In this document: positions 35,582-36,607 of the stretch, one piece after another
Position numbering within the stretch: the stretch's first letter is position 1
Layout: each line of letters begins with the position of its first letter
Source of the DNA: Oxalobacter formigenes
GTDB taxonomy: Bacteria > Pseudomonadota > Gammaproteobacteria > Burkholderiales > Burkholderiaceae_D
Assembly: GCA_023667225.1 (NCBI GenBank)
Contig: JAMPAN010000014.1
Span: forward strand, 1 to 36,607
Reading direction: 5' to 3'
Length of the DNA stretch: 36,607 bases
Position numbers and translations under genes: made by a program
The notes under the pieces: generated by a model
Told to the model about the DNA's origin: nothing
Seen by the model: the letters and a program-made list of their open reading frames with translations, nothing else
The model's database searches: none

Positions 35582-36091
35582 TTATTTTTGCATGGTTTGC
35601 CGCCATATTTCCAGTTTTTCCTCAAAAGAGGATAGCGAGTAGGTAAGGGATGTGGAGGGGAGAGCAAACACGGTGTATCCGGCTTTTTCAAAGAGAGGAG
35701 CGTATTTTCCTGCTGTTTTGCCGTTTAGGCAGATTTTGCCAATATGTGGGCAGTGTTGTTGTAAAAAATCGAAGCGGTTTGGCATATTTTCTGTTAAGAC
35801 AGTATCCAAGCAACCAGCACTGTTGCAAGCAGTAATAACATCCCAAAGCCCTATACTGTGTTGCAGTAACTTTTGCAGCCTTTTTGTATAAGATTTTCCT
35901 TGCAAAGTTTTTCCAAACAGTGCAGACATGATATTCCAGAAGCAATCCTGTTCGTCAGCATGGTATTCGCCTTTTTCACAGGAGCGCTTGTCGGGGTAGT
36001 GGCAAAGAATCAAGGTATGGATATCCGGTGATAAAACTGGCTTTAGGCCAGGAAGCGGGGGCAAGGGAACAGGCTGTAGTATTTTGCTCAT
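35582..36091 (-). CDS. DNA-deoxyinosine glycosylase (UDG superfamily family 6)
   Basis: The 169-residue enzyme fits the hypoxanthine-DNA glycosylase family: LILCHYPDKRSCEKGEYHAD followed by DCFWNIMSALFG, an IGLWDVITACNSAGCLDT segment, KICLNGKTAGKYA and the C-terminal ALPSTSLTYSLSSFEEKL. Family members usually have GSMPG or GxFPG where this has CHYPD, so the nucleotide-binding loop is unusual. The enzyme removes hypoxanthine from deaminated adenine in DNA. Length is normal. It is a single-gene unit; the upstream 36092-36256 region is AT-rich. Confidence 0.82.
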   Translation of the reverse strand: MSKILQPVPLPPLPGLKPVLSPDIHTLILCHYPDKRSCEKGEYHADEQDCFWNIMSALFGKTLQGKSYTKRLQKLLQHSIGLWDVITACNSAGCLDTVLTENMPNRFDFLQQHCPHIGKICLNGKTAGKYAPLFEKAGYTVFALPSTSLTYSLSSFEEKLEIWRQTMQK

Positions 36092-36256
36092 AAACAGTTA
36101 TTTTAACGAGGAGCAATTTTCTATATTAGTTGACTGTTTTGTTGATGTAAATGCTATGTTGGCTGCAAGGGAAAAATTGTGTTAGGACAAATTTGCATTT
36201 CAAAAGGCGGCTATACTTGATATTCACCCATTATTATTTTTAGCACGGGGGAGGGG

Positions 36257-36499
36257 ATGAATACAGAAGGGAACAGGATTTGTTCTAATCAGCTAGCTGT
36301 AAAAGAAAGACGACAGGATGAAAAGAAAGTAGGAATTGTTGAATACGGGATTCGGATACAGAAGGATTATGGCTATGTCCGGGCAGCAAAATATTTGTAC
36401 CAGAATGGCATAAGCTGGCAGGTTATCCAGCGGGTTTTAAATAGTCCCCATCGAAGGCGTTATGTAGCAGGTATGGAAAAGAACAGCTTTTTGCATTGA
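36257..36499 (+). CDS. Small hypothetical protein
   Basis: An 80-residue frame with a strong purine-rich ribosome site (GGGGGAGGGG directly before ATG). After a polar N-terminus it has a helical body: VEYGIRIQKDYGYVRAAKYL, then YQNGISWQVIQRVLN, then a basic end SPHRRRYVAG. The pattern of a short helix, a GI(S/D)xxVIxRVL helix and a basic tail resembles small uncharacterised proteins of related Burkholderiales. No function can be assigned. Confidence 0.6.
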   Translation: MNTEGNRICSNQLAVKERRQDEKKVGIVEYGIRIQKDYGYVRAAKYLYQNGISWQVIQRVLNSPHRRRYVAGMEKNSFLH

Positions 36500-36607
36500 T
36501 CTAAAAAAAGAAAAGACTCCCATATAGAGAGCCTTGAGAAGCGTAAAAAAGTGGGGGTAGGAGAAAAAGAGTTACATCACTTAATTTTGGTTTCCTTATA
36601 GAGGACA
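36500..36607. other. Right edge, nothing recognised
   Basis: A purine-rich stretch with no open frame, RNA gene or clear terminator; the window ends here. Confidence 0.4.

Overview
The window looks like chromosome of a betaproteobacterium with moderate GC content, most likely Burkholderiales and close to Oxalobacter. That placement is an inference from gene content (DusA, a DUF445 gene overlapping a small tyrosine phosphatase, a CoA-disulfide reductase with a rhodanese tail, a deoxyinosine glycosylase, a regulatory-domain methyltransferase) and was not tested by alignment. The left half is accessory DNA and the right half is ordinary chromosome.

Region 1 (about 0.5-2.5 kb) is a graveyard of toxin-antitoxin genes. 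It holds a HigB-like toxin remnant spliced to the tail of a Gp49-type toxin, one intact HigA-like antidote, a BrnT tail, a frameshifted BrnA, a NadS-like antitoxin with an internal stop, a HigA head joined to a VapB-like tail, and a broken VapC. Region 2 (2.7-13.9 kb) is one compact plus-strand operon: an SNF2-type helicase with a C-terminal DUF3883 domain, a DUF1156 adenine methyltransferase and a DUF499 ATPase. This trio matches the helicase-methylase-ATPase (Hma-type) defence arrangement. An SMC/RecF-type ATPase and an HNH nuclease follow without a break and resemble the PtuA/PtuB pair of Septu. This five-gene block is the most interesting object in the window.

Region 3 (13.9-18.9 kb) is decayed mobile DNA: a 36-codon stub resembling a SIR2-domain protein, a YfjJ/inovirus-Gp2-like gene with direct repeats upstream, an AlpA pseudogene with its own terminator, and three related attachment-like scars. 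Two of the scars are followed by the broken start of a tyrosine integrase. Between the scars lie an AbrB/MazE-type antitoxin with a clear promoter-operator and a nearly deleted partner, a small membrane protein, and an Ogt-type DNA repair protein with a shortened N-terminus.

Region 4 (19-36.6 kb) carries a regulatory-domain methyltransferase, two tandem paralogous lipoproteins, a SprA-type metalloprotease, a Sel1-repeat protein, a chemoreceptor, DusA, an MdtD-like exporter, a CoA-disulfide reductase-rhodanese protein, DUF445, a low-molecular-weight tyrosine phosphatase, a tandem universal stress protein and a DNA-deoxyinosine glycosylase. These are mostly single-gene units with little sign of transfer.
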